From Montifringilla adamsi (taxonomy: Eukaryota > Chordata > Aves > Passeriformes > Passeridae), in the NCBI GenBank assembly GCA_017590115.1, contig JAGGNK010003335.1, positions 1,798,001 through 1,862,000 on the forward strand: DNA of 64,000 bases, written 5' to 3'. The translations under genes were made by a program, and so were the position numbers. Under the pieces are notes generated by a model, which was given only the letters and a program-made list of their open reading frames with translations, was not told the origin of the DNA and did no database searches. Below are positions 1 to 12,400 of the stretch, piece after piece (the first letter of the stretch is position 1; the number at the start of each line of letters is the position of its first letter).

Positions 1-761
1 TTTATCTAGAGAACTAATGAAGATAACTAATGAAAAGGGGGACTCTGAGATGAGTGATATTTCACTTCTACAGTTGTGTTTCACAACTAATGACCCTATA
101 ATTCACCTGAATAAAAGGTGAATAGAATTCACCTATAAAATTCAACGTGCTAATAAAAGCAGTAGGAAAACGCACATGAGATGCAGGTACCATAAGATCA
201 GTGCCTTCCAATGAACATTTTGACAAAGCTCCCAAGACAATACAGAAAGCCAGCAACAGCAGTGACTCCCAGCTGTGCCAGTAGTGGGAGAAGTCTTGTG
301 GGCATCACATCCTGCTCTTGCTCCATGCACTTGGGAACTGCACCACTGCACGTGCACATCCATCAGGCAGTTCAAGGTGCTTCCTTAAAACTCCCAAAGT
401 CCCCTCAGGCTGGCTGAGGGCTGTCACTGACTGAGAGGAGGGGAGCTTTCCACCTACCACATGGCTCCACTTCCCCCTGCCAAGGCAGAACCCACAGCTG
501 ACCAGCACCTTCACAAACAGGCCAGCTGTTCAAACAGCTCTCTGTGAGCTTCCTTTCAGCTGCTTCTTTTATGGGAAGCATAGGTCATTTTGATAATCAA
601 ATTCAACCTACTCATAGTTTCTTTCAGAAATATTAAGACGCCTGAGATGGAGAACTTTAGCTACTGAATTACAAACAAAGGTCATAACCAGCAGTATTGC
701 AGCTGACTTTTGGCAAAGCTGAACCACTGGCTCATCCTGGAGAGAGATCTGGTGTGTTTAC
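1..761 (-). other. WWC1: WWC1 intron 12, partial
   Basis: Begins on the minus strand with the donor GTAAAC at 761-756 and runs off the window. The expected next peptide (Asp/Glu-rich linker, then a C2 domain with LKYDEKNKQF-like sequence) was sought on the minus strand and not seen. The short open frames here show no family resemblance. No repeat or RNA gene was recognised. Confidence 0.8.
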
Positions 762-870
762 CTTTGTACAGATGCCTCATACACCCCGCTGTCTCCAGCA
801 ACAGATTCATCAGACACTGCAGCTGACACACCTGCCACCTTCAGTGCTGTCCCTCCAGCTGGGTTTATAC
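762..870 (-). CDS. WWC1: WWC1 coding exon 12: linker before the C2 domain
   Basis: A 109-nt exon completing Gly605, encoding residues 606-640 and two bases of Arg641. The acceptor is CCTGATAG|GTATAAAC and the donor CAAAG|GTAAAC. The peptide starts [20 protein letters not shown] and ends [15 protein letters not shown]. The [19 protein letters not shown] core is invariant in WWC1 and WWC2; the N-terminal part replaces mammalian AVNTAQGCGLKVAC. It is the last exon in the window. The next exon should start the C2 lipid-binding domain and is not found in bases 1-761. Confidence 0.96.
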
Positions 871-3800
871 CTATCAGGAAAGCACAGAGGAAAACCAAAA
901 GCAGGTGTTAATGAAAACAAACTGTCTGGATAAGCAGCAGCTTTTTCTTCTTATCCTCCCCTTGAACTGCATTTTTTCCCCCAGACAGATATTGTTAAGC
1001 AATAGCACATGTCTGAAGACACAGGAGACACAGGTAGGACAGGCTGAGCTCAAAGGTGGCCTTGAAGTGAGGGAATGTGCCAAACTGCCCTGAAGAACAA
1101 AAACTCCTGGGAAAACAGGAGGAATACACTGTGTGGTGGATTGAGAGAGGGTTTCATTGCACAGTGAGAACCCTTTTATTCCCTGGGCCCTGCAGCAGTG
1201 TGAGGGCTGAGATTACACACAGGTGTGTTATAGCTGCTTGCCCTGGCACCTCTCTGGGCATGGGTCCTTGCAGGAGATGCCAGGAGAGGCTCCCAAAGCC
1301 CTGGAAAGGCAGGGAGGTTCCCATGAGATGATGCGCAACATTCAGAAGCAGCAGGATTCTAAATTCTAGTGAACTTATAAATAAAAACCAATAAACCAGC
1401 TCCTACTGCAAGGCGCCCTTAGGCAGGCAGCAATCACTCTGCTGCCAGCCATCCAGAGAGCAGTGACTGGGCAGCACTGCTGACCAGGCTCTGGCAAGGT
1501 GCACATCATGTGGAGCTGCATGTCCCACCTGGAGAGCTCATACCAAGAGGGGAACAGCAAAAAAACCACCACCTAAATCCAAAATGTTTGTGTACACAGG
1601 ACAGAGGGCAGGTCCAGAAAGACCAGGTTAACTAGCTGAACATGGAGAGAAAGATCTATATGATTCAAAAGAGCAGTCACATGCAGGAATACAGGGAAAA
1701 GGAGACAGGGAAGAGAAACCAAAGAAGGTGAAGCAAGTTTTGCACAGAAGTGTTATCTCATATAAATTTCTTGTGCTTCAAAACAAGGAAAGATTCTCCC
1801 TGGAAACCTGCAAATTCTGCATCTTTCAACATTTCAGTGAAGAGGAGCTGCAGCCAAGAGTCTGGAGAACTCCATCTGCCAACGTGGCTAACAAGTGCTG
1901 GGCCATACTCAGCTCTTGTCTGTCATCCTCAGGGATGTGGGAGACCTGCTCCAAGAGTGAGGAGGTGCCACGTGTCACCTGGGACAGCTGGAACCGCACA
2001 GCAGCAGACTGTACATTCCTCTCCAACAGGCTTTTGTTTTTCAGAAGTGGTCCTTCTTTCCCACAGATTTAGACAAGCACATGCCCCCAAGCCAATATAT
2101 GGTTTCCAATGCATATTTGCTTTATTACAAAGCAAGTTTGGGTTCTGGTTGGTTTTCTGGGGTTTGAGTTTGTTTTTTCAGATTTTTTTGGTGTTGTTTT
2201 CTTCACAGTCTCACAAAGCCACTTAAAGAATTAAATCCAGCTTTGAATAAACTGGTGGAAAAGTGTGCAAGGCTAATGGAATACCATAAGGACTTGTAAG
2301 GACATAAGGACTTGTAAGCCAACAGTAGAGGGTGCTACAGTTAACACCAGACCTTTGAAACACCACATGTGCCATTTTGGGCAAATTTATCCACAGATTT
2401 TTTGACAATAAAAATGGCATTTCTCATCTCGGTACTCCCATGGAGTCACTGGACAGAAATAGAATGCCCAGACCTTTACCCCACTGGCCAATCCACATGA
2501 ATAGAAGTTAGCACCTGTAACACAGATATCAGTCATTAACTGAAACCAATGGATCCATTTAGCACTGACATGCATTCCCAGTTTAATCCATCCTCCCTCC
2601 ACGTGCCAGGGCCAGGCTCCTGCAGTGCTGTGGATCATAGGCTGTGCTAGAGGTACATCGGCAGGGTCAAAACTTCTTTCCTCAATCCTCCTTCATACCT
2701 CCTAGTCCATATTTTTAATAGGAAAATAACTTCTCCCCTGGCTGGCTTCCTAAATCTGATTCTTTGAGTTTTACACACCAATGTTGCTCTGGGAATCCCT
2801 TTACATGGGACTTGCTCCCTGGGAAAGGCACTGCAGGCTGGCCTCCACACACCAAAGCTCTCTTTCTCCCTCAGTTCCCAATGCCATGGAGTCATTCCAA
2901 CACAGAAAGCCTCATTCTTGACCACCCAGCACCTCAGGGCCAAGGGGGTGAATACAGAGAGTGCACAACAGTGAAGTGAGCTCTGTACAGCAGGGTGCTA
3001 CAGTGTAAAGCTGAATAAAGATGAATGGTTCCCTGACAACAATTCCAGCTACCCCTTTCCTTACTGATTTTGCAAAAGACTTGGAAAGCTCAGCCTTTTC
3101 ATGCAGCTAATTAACAAAAGATTTGGACTTTCAGCTTTTAGCTTTAAGTCTCTGAAAAGATATCACACTCATAAGAAAGTTTAAGGAAGAGTTCAGAACT
3201 GACCCAACTCTCCTCCATTTTTCCAAGCAGGTGGATAACACTACCTGTGGTGTTTCATGGTTTTTTTCACTCACATCAAGAATTTGTAAGTTTGCTCTTC
3301 TCTTCCTGCCATTTGCCCTTCCATGGGCCTTGAAGAGCCATGTCATGCACTGTCCTCACATCCAGACCATTAAATCAGAGGATGCTGGACTCTGCCAGAC
3401 TCCAGGTTGTGCTATTAAGTTCCCCTAAATCACTCAGCTGTTCTTCGGGTGAGAAAGGAACCTTATTTCAGTTTCAAAGCTAGAGGAGGTTCTGCTCTAG
3501 CAGAGGGCAGCAGCAAAGCCCTCAGATATAGGTTCAGCTCTGCTTCCAGGACACGTGAGATTTGCCCAGGACTGACCACCCCAGAGCCAGCCCCTGCATT
3601 TTGGGGGTTACACTGAGCCCCCACCCCCAAAATGCCTCAGGAGTAGAATCTCATCTCGTTATTGCCCTGAAATAAACTACTTATGGTGATTATTTTGTCT
3701 GCTGACTGGCTAACAGCAGTAATCACTTAATCTGCTTAACACCTGAGCTTTCACTTTAACAGCCTTGGCAAATCTTGAAGAGCTAAAAAGGTTAAAACTA

Positions 3801-4917
3801 ATCAGCATCCAGTTCTAATAAGAATAATTAGTGTTTCCTACTCAAATGCATAATACCTTTTGCTTGTAGGAAAATGGTGGCTCAAAGGGGAAGACTTGCA
3901 CTTGTGTTTTTTATTGTGTTTTAAATAGTGTCAGCCTTCTTAATGCAGAAGGTGGTGATAACATGGTACTAGTTCCCTTTGTTCACACAGGCTGTTCAAT
4001 AATCCCACGAAAAGCAGAAACAAACTGTACTGCTGCTTCACAGGACTGTAGCTTGCAAGTTTATATTGCCTTTAAAGCTCTTCCTCACTGCAGCTACAAA
4101 TCCAGTCCTTTCACTCATTGGATTTAACCCAACTTCAGTCACAAGGGCTTCAGACAGGCCCCAGCACTGTGCCCTGGCTGTGCCAGCTGCTCTCCATCCA
4201 CTTCAACCCATCCATTCCAAAAAAGGATGAAGCCTTCTCACCCACCAACAAGCCATATGTATATATGAGAACATCCACTATCTCTAATTGTCTTATTCTA
4301 TCATGCTTACAATCTAAACACGTTTTTGTTGCTAAGAGACCAAAACAGCAGAATTCGAGCACAGCCTTGACACGTCTGCTCAGCTGAAATTAATAAATTC
4401 ATTGCCACTGATTTACTGGGAACCAGAGCAGGATCTTATGCATACTGAGGTGGTGGGGAAAGATTATTATTATTATAATTTGTTAACTATTAAGCTAAAT
4501 GGCTTTTCCAGCCCTCCTCAAAAGCCTGGTCAAAAACTTTGCATCAATGTGGTAATGTGTGTCTTCCAGACCCAAAACAATACATGACATTCTGAACAGT
4601 TTAGTGCCAAATCAACCAGGAATCCCACTATGACCATCTATATTTGCACATGAAATCCCTGTGATTTGTGTACACACATTTGTGTACAATAAAAACACAC
4701 CTAAATCAGTCTCCTGCAAGACTCATTAGATCAGTATTTTTGTGTACAAATTAAAATACCAACCCTCCCTCCCAAACAAGACAGAACACAGAGCTGAAAA
4801 CATTTTTCAACATAAAGATAACAAGATGACAGCTTCTGAAACACTTGCTTCTCAATGCTTTATGAACTACATTAAATATAAATGTATGCAGTGCATGCAA
4901 ATCTTTTCTTACCATAC
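871..4917 (-). other. WWC1: WWC1 intron 11
   Basis: A 4,047-nt intron between exons 11 and 12. It contains an imperfect 18-bp tandem duplication near 2285-2318 and otherwise unremarkable, mixed-composition sequence with short AT-rich runs (for example 3780-3960 and 4460-4500). No exon, RNA gene or clear transposon was recognised. A second GT donor lies at its very start, at 4912-4911. Confidence 0.85.
2285..2318. repeat. 18-bp tandem duplication, about 1.9 copies
   Basis: The unit CATAAGGACTTGTAAGGA occurs at 2285-2302 and again, identical for its first 16 bases, at 2303-2318. It is intronic and most simply a replication-slippage product. Confidence 0.85.
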
Positions 4918-5456
4918 CTTGACCTAGATGTTTATCTCCTGCTCGAGGCTCTTCCAGTCTACAGTTGCCACTCCCAGTGTTTAGGGTGAGTTCTGACAGA
5001 TTTGCACTTATCTCTGCATCATCAAAATCCAAATGGCTTGAAAAGGCATCACCAGTTAGGAGTGGGTCTATCACCAGTGGAGAGCAAGGTGGGGATGGAG
5101 AAGAGAGAGATGACCTTGGGGACAGTGATGTCATGGATTTGGGAGTACCAGACAAGGACCTCAGAGCCTGCATGCGACTCGTGGTATCTGCTTTCTGAGT
5201 TTTTGCTACTTCATTCTCATGAATGGTGGTAATACAGCCTGATGGCCTAAACCCAGTGGCTCCTTCTAAGAGTAAGTCAAGCTTGTTTTGATATTCCGAG
5301 TCCAACTGCTCCAACTGATCCAGGTGCTCGTAGTAGAGATCAGTGAAACTGGCTGAGGTGGAGGAATCCTGGCTGGAGGTGGCAAGAGATCCTCTGCTAG
5401 ACGCAAGAGAACCAGGACTGCTGCTCGAGGAGAGGGAAAGCATGCTGGTGGAGAGA
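4918..5456 (-). CDS. WWC1: WWC1 coding exon 11: Ser/Pro-rich middle region
   Basis: The largest exon in the window, 539 nt, for Ser425 through residue 604 plus the first base of Gly605. The acceptor is TCCTTCAG|TCTC and the donor GTCAAG|GTATGG. It begins with low-complexity Ser/Gly ([20 protein letters not shown]), then [40 protein letters not shown] and a phospho-acceptor cluster [17 protein letters not shown]. By alignment from memory, Ser541 and Ser544 correspond to human Ser539 and Ser542, reported mitotic phosphorylation sites; the two-residue offset comes from an extra Leu-Glu in the [14 protein letters not shown] segment. The donor choice is fixed because only this one keeps frame with exon 12. 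A second GT lies 5 nt further on. Confidence 0.97.
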
Positions 5457-7741
5457 CTGAAGGAAACAAGTCAGAAAATCATGACACTGTATCTTCTGAT
5501 TCCTCATGGAAACACTGCAATGTCACCACATCTCTAAGCCCACAGGGTGCTGCTTTGTTAGCTCAGGCCACGCGCATTAGTCCCCAGAGCAACCCAGAAC
5601 CCGTCTACACAGCAGAAACGGTGGGTCACTGCTCAGTGAAACAGTATCCATCACACACATTTTTCTACTCACCATATCAGACTCCTGAGAGTCCTTGTTT
5701 AGCCAAAACAACTCTAATCAACAGTTTCAAACCAATTAAAATTAGTGCCATCCCCCTCCTCCCACACCTCTCTGGAAAAGTGTCTATGGCTCCTGTTAAT
5801 CTCCAAAGCAAACTGCAAAAACCAGCAAGGCCCATGCAAGAAGATGAAGTTATTGCAATGAACTGTCTGACCATATTGAAATTTCCTTCCATTTGCCTCA
5901 ATCTTGGACCTGCAGCTAAAAGGCAATATCACAGCTGCCTGGAACTGGCCCTCAGAGATCACAACAGCCAGCAGCTCCCAGAAAGCTGGCAGGATTTATC
6001 CATGTGAAAGACTGCTACGTGGAATCCAGGGCCAAGAGAGCAAGGGAAAAAGCTGGGGCTGGGCTGTGAAATCAATTCACATGCCTTATTTATCCCTAGA
6101 GCTCTAGGTTCAGAACATAACTGACAACAAAATTAATTTTAAGCAGGTGCTGAATAGAAGTCTGTTCAGATGAGAAAGTCCAGACACCACAGCACAGTTT
6201 TCTCCTCAGGAGACCCAGCAAGTATTCCAGTAGTGACTACAACACGTACCATCTCTAGAAATTCCATTTAAACCAAGACTCCTGCTCTGCATATTGAAGA
6301 CCTTGGTCATTATTGACCCTCACTTTGAATAGGGATTAGCTGTTGAAAAAATTCTGAATATGTGTAAGTGCCTTAAGTTGCCTCACTGAAAAACAGTGAG
6401 ATATTAATAAGCCTAATAATCTCTTATTTATTATTTATAGGGTAAAAGCTGGAAGCTACATTTGTATAATTATGTCCATGACCTTATGAGAAAAAGGCAA
6501 GTATGCTGTATTTAGTATAATTTTGGCAGAAAATGCCTTCTGACAGATGTGCACTGCAGCACATTTGCTCAAAAAAGCTTCTGATAGATGTTTTTGCATA
6601 TTGGCAGTATATACACATCTGTTGAAGCCTAATGAATTTACAGCTTTTCAGTGTACTTTACTATGAAAAGGGAGGGATTCTAAATTAATCTTTTCCCTGT
6701 CAAAAAATTGGGCTCAATTTCCTTTTGTACATGCCCTTGAATGCCAGACATTTTGTATTATGGGGTTAATAACAAACATTTATTCTTATGAAGGAGCATG
6801 CCAAGAACACTGGGCACACGGTTAGGAAGAAATTAGTTTCACATGCTTCTTGGTCACCTCAAAAGATCCCTAATCAGCTAGGTGAAATGAAAATATGATG
6901 CATTTTCACTGCATAAAAGCCTCACAGATAGCTATTCTCCATGCTGGCTTATTTACATGTCAGTCTTGCACTATGATTTCTTTCCAGTCTTTTCGGTGCC
7001 ATCTTCACAAAATGAAACAGAATCCAAGTGGAGCAGAAGCTACAAACAGAGTAAATTCAGTACACACTGGTCGGAAAAAACCTCAACCAAACAAAAACCC
7101 CACCAAACTTCCTTGCTATCAGAATGATAAAAATATACTTTTAGCAAAATGATTTGGCCTTAGTGCCTGCAGTCATTCATTAGTCTGGAAATAACAATCC
7201 TGTGTTCTTCCAAAACTACAGCCTGAACTAGAAGCCATTCTTTACACCATATGAACCACAACAGATTCAGGGATATCTCTATATATTGTGCACATTGCAA
7301 GCCACAGCACACTTGGCATTAGCGAAATATGATCATTCATCCATTAACGTGTAGTTGCATTAGTAAGATTCACTCCACTTGCTGTCTGTTAAGCTGTCTT
7401 TGGCATACTTTATTAATGTAATACTTCAGTAATTCAAACTTTAGTGAATAAATCTCAGCTCTCCCTGGTCACCTGAATATTACTGAAATAAAAGGTACTG
7501 TGCAAACTCCTGCTGTGAGGCAGAGGCACCACCAGGAGGTTGCTCAGCCCATTGAAGAGCGCCCATCTAAACTGACCTATGATCCCAAGCTTTCTCCTTC
7601 CCCTGACTACACAGGGCCTGAGGTCACTCTGGGACTGAAAGGCCTTTCAGCCCTCAGCTGGGAGCTGGAACTGTTAGCAGAGAAAGGCATTGGCACCATG
7701 TGCAGCAAAAGCAACCCCAGCTGCTGGAAAGGGTCACCTAC
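5457..7741 (-). other. WWC1: WWC1 intron 10
   Basis: A 2,285-nt intron between exons 10 and 11, with a clear pyrimidine-rich acceptor (TTTCCTTCAG) at its 3' end. The 6330-6780 part is AT-rich (a TTATTTATTATTTATAG run near 6424). No additional exon, repeat family or RNA gene was recognised. The short open frames on either strand lack any protein-family signal. Confidence 0.85.
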
Positions 7742-7831
7742 CTCTTCAGCTGGGTGTGCAACATGGCCACCAACCGTGTGGTTTCCTCCAGCTCTCGGAC
7801 CAGCTGATTTCTTTTGCTGTTCAACTTCAGT
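7742..7831 (-). CDS. WWC1: WWC1 coding exon 10: end of second coiled coil
   Basis: A 90-nt exon completing Arg395, encoding residues 396-424 and two bases of Ser425. The acceptor is TTCTCTTAG|ACTG and the donor AAGAG|GTAGGT. The peptide begins [20 protein letters not shown] and ends VAMLHTQLK; mammals have ATRQVATLHSQLK at the end. Both phases are 2. It closes the coiled-coil region before the Ser/Pro-rich middle. Confidence 0.96.
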
Positions 7832-9252
7832 CTAAGAGAAGATCAAAGAAGGAGATGAGCTAAAGCAGCATTTACTATTTTAAATAAGGAGTAAAGGAAA
7901 AATCTACTTTTTTGCTGTGAAATCCTACAAGTTGATAGGAACACTCAGGACAGAATTTGGTCAAAATGTGTAAGTGTTTACTAACTCCAGAAACTTTTAA
8001 AATGCAGAACTCAGTCCTGAAAACATTCACAACAAGACAAAATAATTAAGCTGGTACCATAGAAGTTAATGTTTCTAGGATCAGGCCTCAAAAGAGCTGG
8101 GCAGATTTTATTCACTATACACTATTGCATTCCTATAGTTCCTGTGCTAATAAAAGTATAAATGCCTTCACTTCCTTCCACTAAAGTCTATGGATGATTA
8201 AGGGTTACTTTATTTAGTTATTAACCATCTCATTACTGTTTTACATTATTGGCTTTAGCAGCATCTCAGTTTTATTTCCCACCTGAACTGGTTTGAGACA
8301 AACACCTGTGCACATGGCTGCTCACACCCTAACTGAACAGGCCTGTGGACACAAAATCCTTCCCCATACATGTGTTATGTCTTGGGCACTCTAGAATGTG
8401 ATCATACTCCCAAAACTACAAAATGAAGGGTTCACCTTATGGCAAGACCAGAACCATTTGTCAAACCACAGATACTTCAGGCAGGTAAAAGTCTCACAGC
8501 CGAGACATTTACATTTTTTCCAGCATGAAAAGCTAGTGTAGAAAATTTGCCACGTAGAAAAAAAGAATATATGGAGCAAAGAGAGAGTGAATGCAGTGTG
8601 CCTGTTTCATATATGTTCAAGAGACTGCAGCTACCAGAAACACTGCTGAACCACCCTCATTAATGCATCCAGACTGTGAAACACCTGTGGGCAATGCCTA
8701 ATGCAGTATTCATCCTCACTGTACATTCCCATGAGATCTCCCCCTGCAACACAGGTAAAATTAGGGAAGAAACTAGGCATTTTTTTCAGCTAGTTTAGAT
8801 TCACAGGATATTCCCTGCAAGCCCCACAGCCCTGTCAAATACCAGATCCTACAGGAATCACATACAAGAATGCTCAGAACAAACAGCAAATTTAAGAAAT
8901 TTAAAATTCCATCTGCTGACATTTACCAAGGCCCAGACTGCACAGCAAGTGTAGAAGCTGCTGTGAGGTGCTGGCTGCATACAGAAATGTTACACTACAC
9001 TAACACCACACTGGGCTATTTTGAGCATTCTTTACATTCCCATAAAGGATCCATTGTAGGAACAGCAACCTTTCTCCAGCAGCACAGTACGCCTTGCAGA
9101 TGGGTTGTTTGGGAGATGAGTTCAGAAGCTCTCTGAGCAGAATGTCCTGGGAATGTGAGGGCACTGCTGTGGGCAGTCAGCCAGGGCATGCTGGTGCTTG
9201 CTCCCAGTTACCTCTTGTCCAAAAAGGCCCTGCCCTGTGCCCACTAACCCAC
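7832..9252 (-). other. WWC1: WWC1 intron 9
   Basis: A 1,421-nt intron starting with GTGGGT and ending with TTCTCTTAG. The sequence is unremarkable and mostly AT-leaning. Nothing else was recognised in it. Confidence 0.85.
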
Positions 9253-9495
9253 CTCTCAGTGAGAGCTTTGCTCTGAGTGTCTCTAGCAGCCTGAAGGTCT
9301 TCCTCCAGGCGCCTCCTCTCTGTCTCCAGTCTCTCCACCTCTCCTCGAGTCCATTTTCTGGGGCTAATAAATCGCATTTCTTTCAAGAGCTCCTCCTTCT
9401 CGTTAATCAGTATCAGACGATCCCGCTCCGAGTCCAGCACGCCAGGCCAGGCCTCGCTGTCCAGCTTAGCCAGTTGGATTTTCAGGTTTGCTATT
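9253..9495 (-). CDS. WWC1: WWC1 coding exon 9: second coiled-coil region
   Basis: A 243-nt exon completing Arg314, encoding residues 315-394 and two bases of Arg395. The acceptor is CCCTGCAG|AATAG, preceded by a strong T/C tract, and the donor GAGAG|GTGGGT. The peptide starts [20 protein letters not shown], continues [20 protein letters not shown] and ends [15 protein letters not shown]. This is nearly identical to mammalian KIBRA and among the most conserved parts of the protein. Its heptads and charge pattern indicate a coiled coil. It clearly separates WWC1 from WWC2, which has VTPQKRTQDEL where this exon has [11 protein letters not shown]. Confidence 0.98.
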
Positions 9496-12400
9496 CTGCA
9501 GGGGGGGAAAAAAAAATGCAGTTATTCCCTGAGGAGTGCCTGATCTCCTGCTCCAGACATGCAGCGGTGCACCATGACCAACCACATCTTCCAGAGCCCT
9601 GAGGAAGGCTCTCAGCTCCAGGACAAGCACCCTCATGTCCCCCTTACCAGAATAGTGCCAGGTGCTGGCATGCGGACACGCAGAATGGGATTTTAACTCA
9701 GGTTTGTTCACAATGGAAAATGAACTTTCTGGCTAATATGTAGTGTCCACAAGTCAGGCAATGACACCACAAAAATTCTGGATGTCAGAAAAGGTGATCA
9801 GATATACTGTAGGTGTTTCATATGCATTACAGGTGTGACCTCAGAGTAGTTTGTGTGGAGGGTATGATGTGATAATTACCTACTTTTTAGTCACTTTTAT
9901 GGAAATAACTGTGTTCTCCCCATGTATGATTCAGATAAAGATCAGTGGTTAGAAACTCTTTTTTGTCTTTGCAATGAGGAAGTGAATCATATCTCCATGC
10001 TGCTACTGCAAGAATCCACCTGTAGATTCAACAGTAAGCACTCTGGACACACTAAGGAGCTACACTACTTCTGGTGCAACCTGCATCTGAGGATGTCAGG
10101 AGCTGGAGAGGCAATGTGATCCTACCAAAATCCAAAGCTGCTTATCTGCATCAGAATCAAAGCCTATTTTCACAAGAGGTATCATTCCAGATTTCAGGTG
10201 AAAGCCTGTATCACCAGTCCTTCAGCAGCACACCACATCAGCTCAGGGAGGAAGATAATGACTAAAAACAACAGCAATACAGATGTAGAATTTAGCAAGA
10301 GCTTTGACTGACAAAGAAGGGGAGCACAGCTTGTGGCAGGTAAGGAGGCTGCTCAGTCCAAATATCTGCCTGTTCCCAATTTCCCAAGTATCTGACCTGC
10401 TCTGTTAGGTCCACAAACGATCAGCTTTGTAATGCAACATACAGAGAGAAGCAGAAAACCAGCAGCAGGCCAGGATACAGAACCAAGGGCAGTAATGTCA
10501 GTCTTCCCAAAGGAAGCTGCCTCCTTTGTACTCACTAACCTGCAGCTCTTCAAGACCTGACAGGCTGATCATGGTAGTTTGATGAGAAACAATAGTACAG
10601 ATAAACCTGAATTAGAATTACTAAGAACCTGTGTTTCTGAACTCACACAATCCAAAAAGTCAAGTGGGAAGCAGGGAATGGGAAGGATAGAATGGGCTGG
10701 GATGAAAAAAACTTGAAAAACTTAGAAGGTAACCAAGGAGAAAAAAGTATTTTGCAAGATATTTGCAAAAAAACAATTCACCTGAACATCAGAGAGGCAA
10801 GGCATATGTGCTCCTCTGTGTGATGATCTCAGGTTAATCCCTCACTTGGGTTTAGCAAATACATAAGAAATGGAATTGACATGTAAAATGAATGTCCAAT
10901 ACGGTTCTCTCTTTGAAAAGGGCTTTGTGATCTGGTGACAGACTTACTGGACTTAAATCAGGCACAGCAAATAGTTGCAGGTACTAATGTGGATTCATCT
11001 CTCTAGAATTTGCTTTATGCTGCAGAAGTGCAGAGGATGGTGCGTGCTTGCTCCAGCAAACCAGCACACAGGCAGGCACAGAGCCAATTCAGTGCCCACC
11101 AGCAAAATCAAAGTGTGTGGAGTAAGCAGTAAGATGCAGATCTGGGCAGAAGCAGGTACAAGGCTCCTGAATGGCCTTGGAGAATAAAGCTTTGTCTTCC
11201 AAGCTCCAGAGCCCAAGAGAGCCTGTGAAGGATTAGGCTCACAGACACTGACCTGCCTCCACCACCACAGGAGACAGACATGAGATCACCCTTCTGAAGA
11301 GAAGCATCACTTTCTGTAAACCCATTTCCCACAGCAGGTTGCTTACTTTAATAAAGTTCCATAATTGACAGATATTCAGCTCAACTATTTTTAGGTCGTC
11401 TTAAGAGCTGTTTTGTTTTTGAGTGCCTGATTAAGTGCAATACTGTGCTCCAGCGAAGAATTAAGTGGCATTAATTCATAATCCAAGAATTCCTCAGTGC
11501 ATTTTGAAGGGATATGAGTCTAAGAGGATTGGCTGGCATAAATCTGATCACTTTTGGCATACATTTGCATGCATATGGCTTTTCCACTGGAATTTGTTCT
11601 CTATGCATTTCCGAGTCTAAAAGTTTTGTTAAACTAACCTCCAGTTTTACCTTTGGTAGATGATCATTATTTTCCCCCTTCTCAGTTAAAATGAGGTTTA
11701 TTATTCTATTTTTCCAATGAAACAGCACCATCACAAAAGAAACACGTTGCAGAAGGTCTGCACTTGGCTGAACACTCCAGCCCTTCAGCATTCACTGCCT
11801 GAGTCTGAACTGCATCAGTGCTGAGCCAGGCTGGGCTTGCAATGCTGGCCTCAGGTCACACCACCTTTCTGAATGGCCACCACACTGAACAAATACACAA
11901 CAGGAAGCTCAAATTTTATTTAATTGTTCTCTTTCTATCTAGAAAAGGTGGTGAGATGACTTATTCATTGTCATAACACAGCCCTTTTTTGTTAATTAGG
12001 GAAAGTTAGTACTGTCTATTATTACACAACACAGGCATAGCACATAACATTTTCAGTGTCCCCATAGATTGTTCAGAGCACATGCATCTCCACAGGAGCA
12101 TAAGATGTGTATCTACAACCAGTAATTAACAATCCTGTATCAGATAAGCTTCTGTTCTTGAGAAAAAAAACCACAAGCTAAGTGGGAGGTGTGGTTTAAA
12201 AACTGACCAGTCAAATACCCAACATCATTGTAATGTTGCTTAATGTGACATTAAAGTATTTCATTTTAGGAGATTAAAAAAACATACTTCTAAAATCCCT
12301 GAGTTACCACCAGACACACAGAAGCCAAGCTGAAAGTTTAACTGCTGAAGAAATGAGAACAGTGCAGGGTGCAAATGCTACACAACTGAGTTACTGCAAC

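Noticed and set aside
4751..4917. Continuation of the exon 11 frame past the donor ([13 protein letters not shown]...)
   Set aside because: This is intron read-through. The in-frame partner exon at 870-762 and the conserved phase fix the end at 4918.
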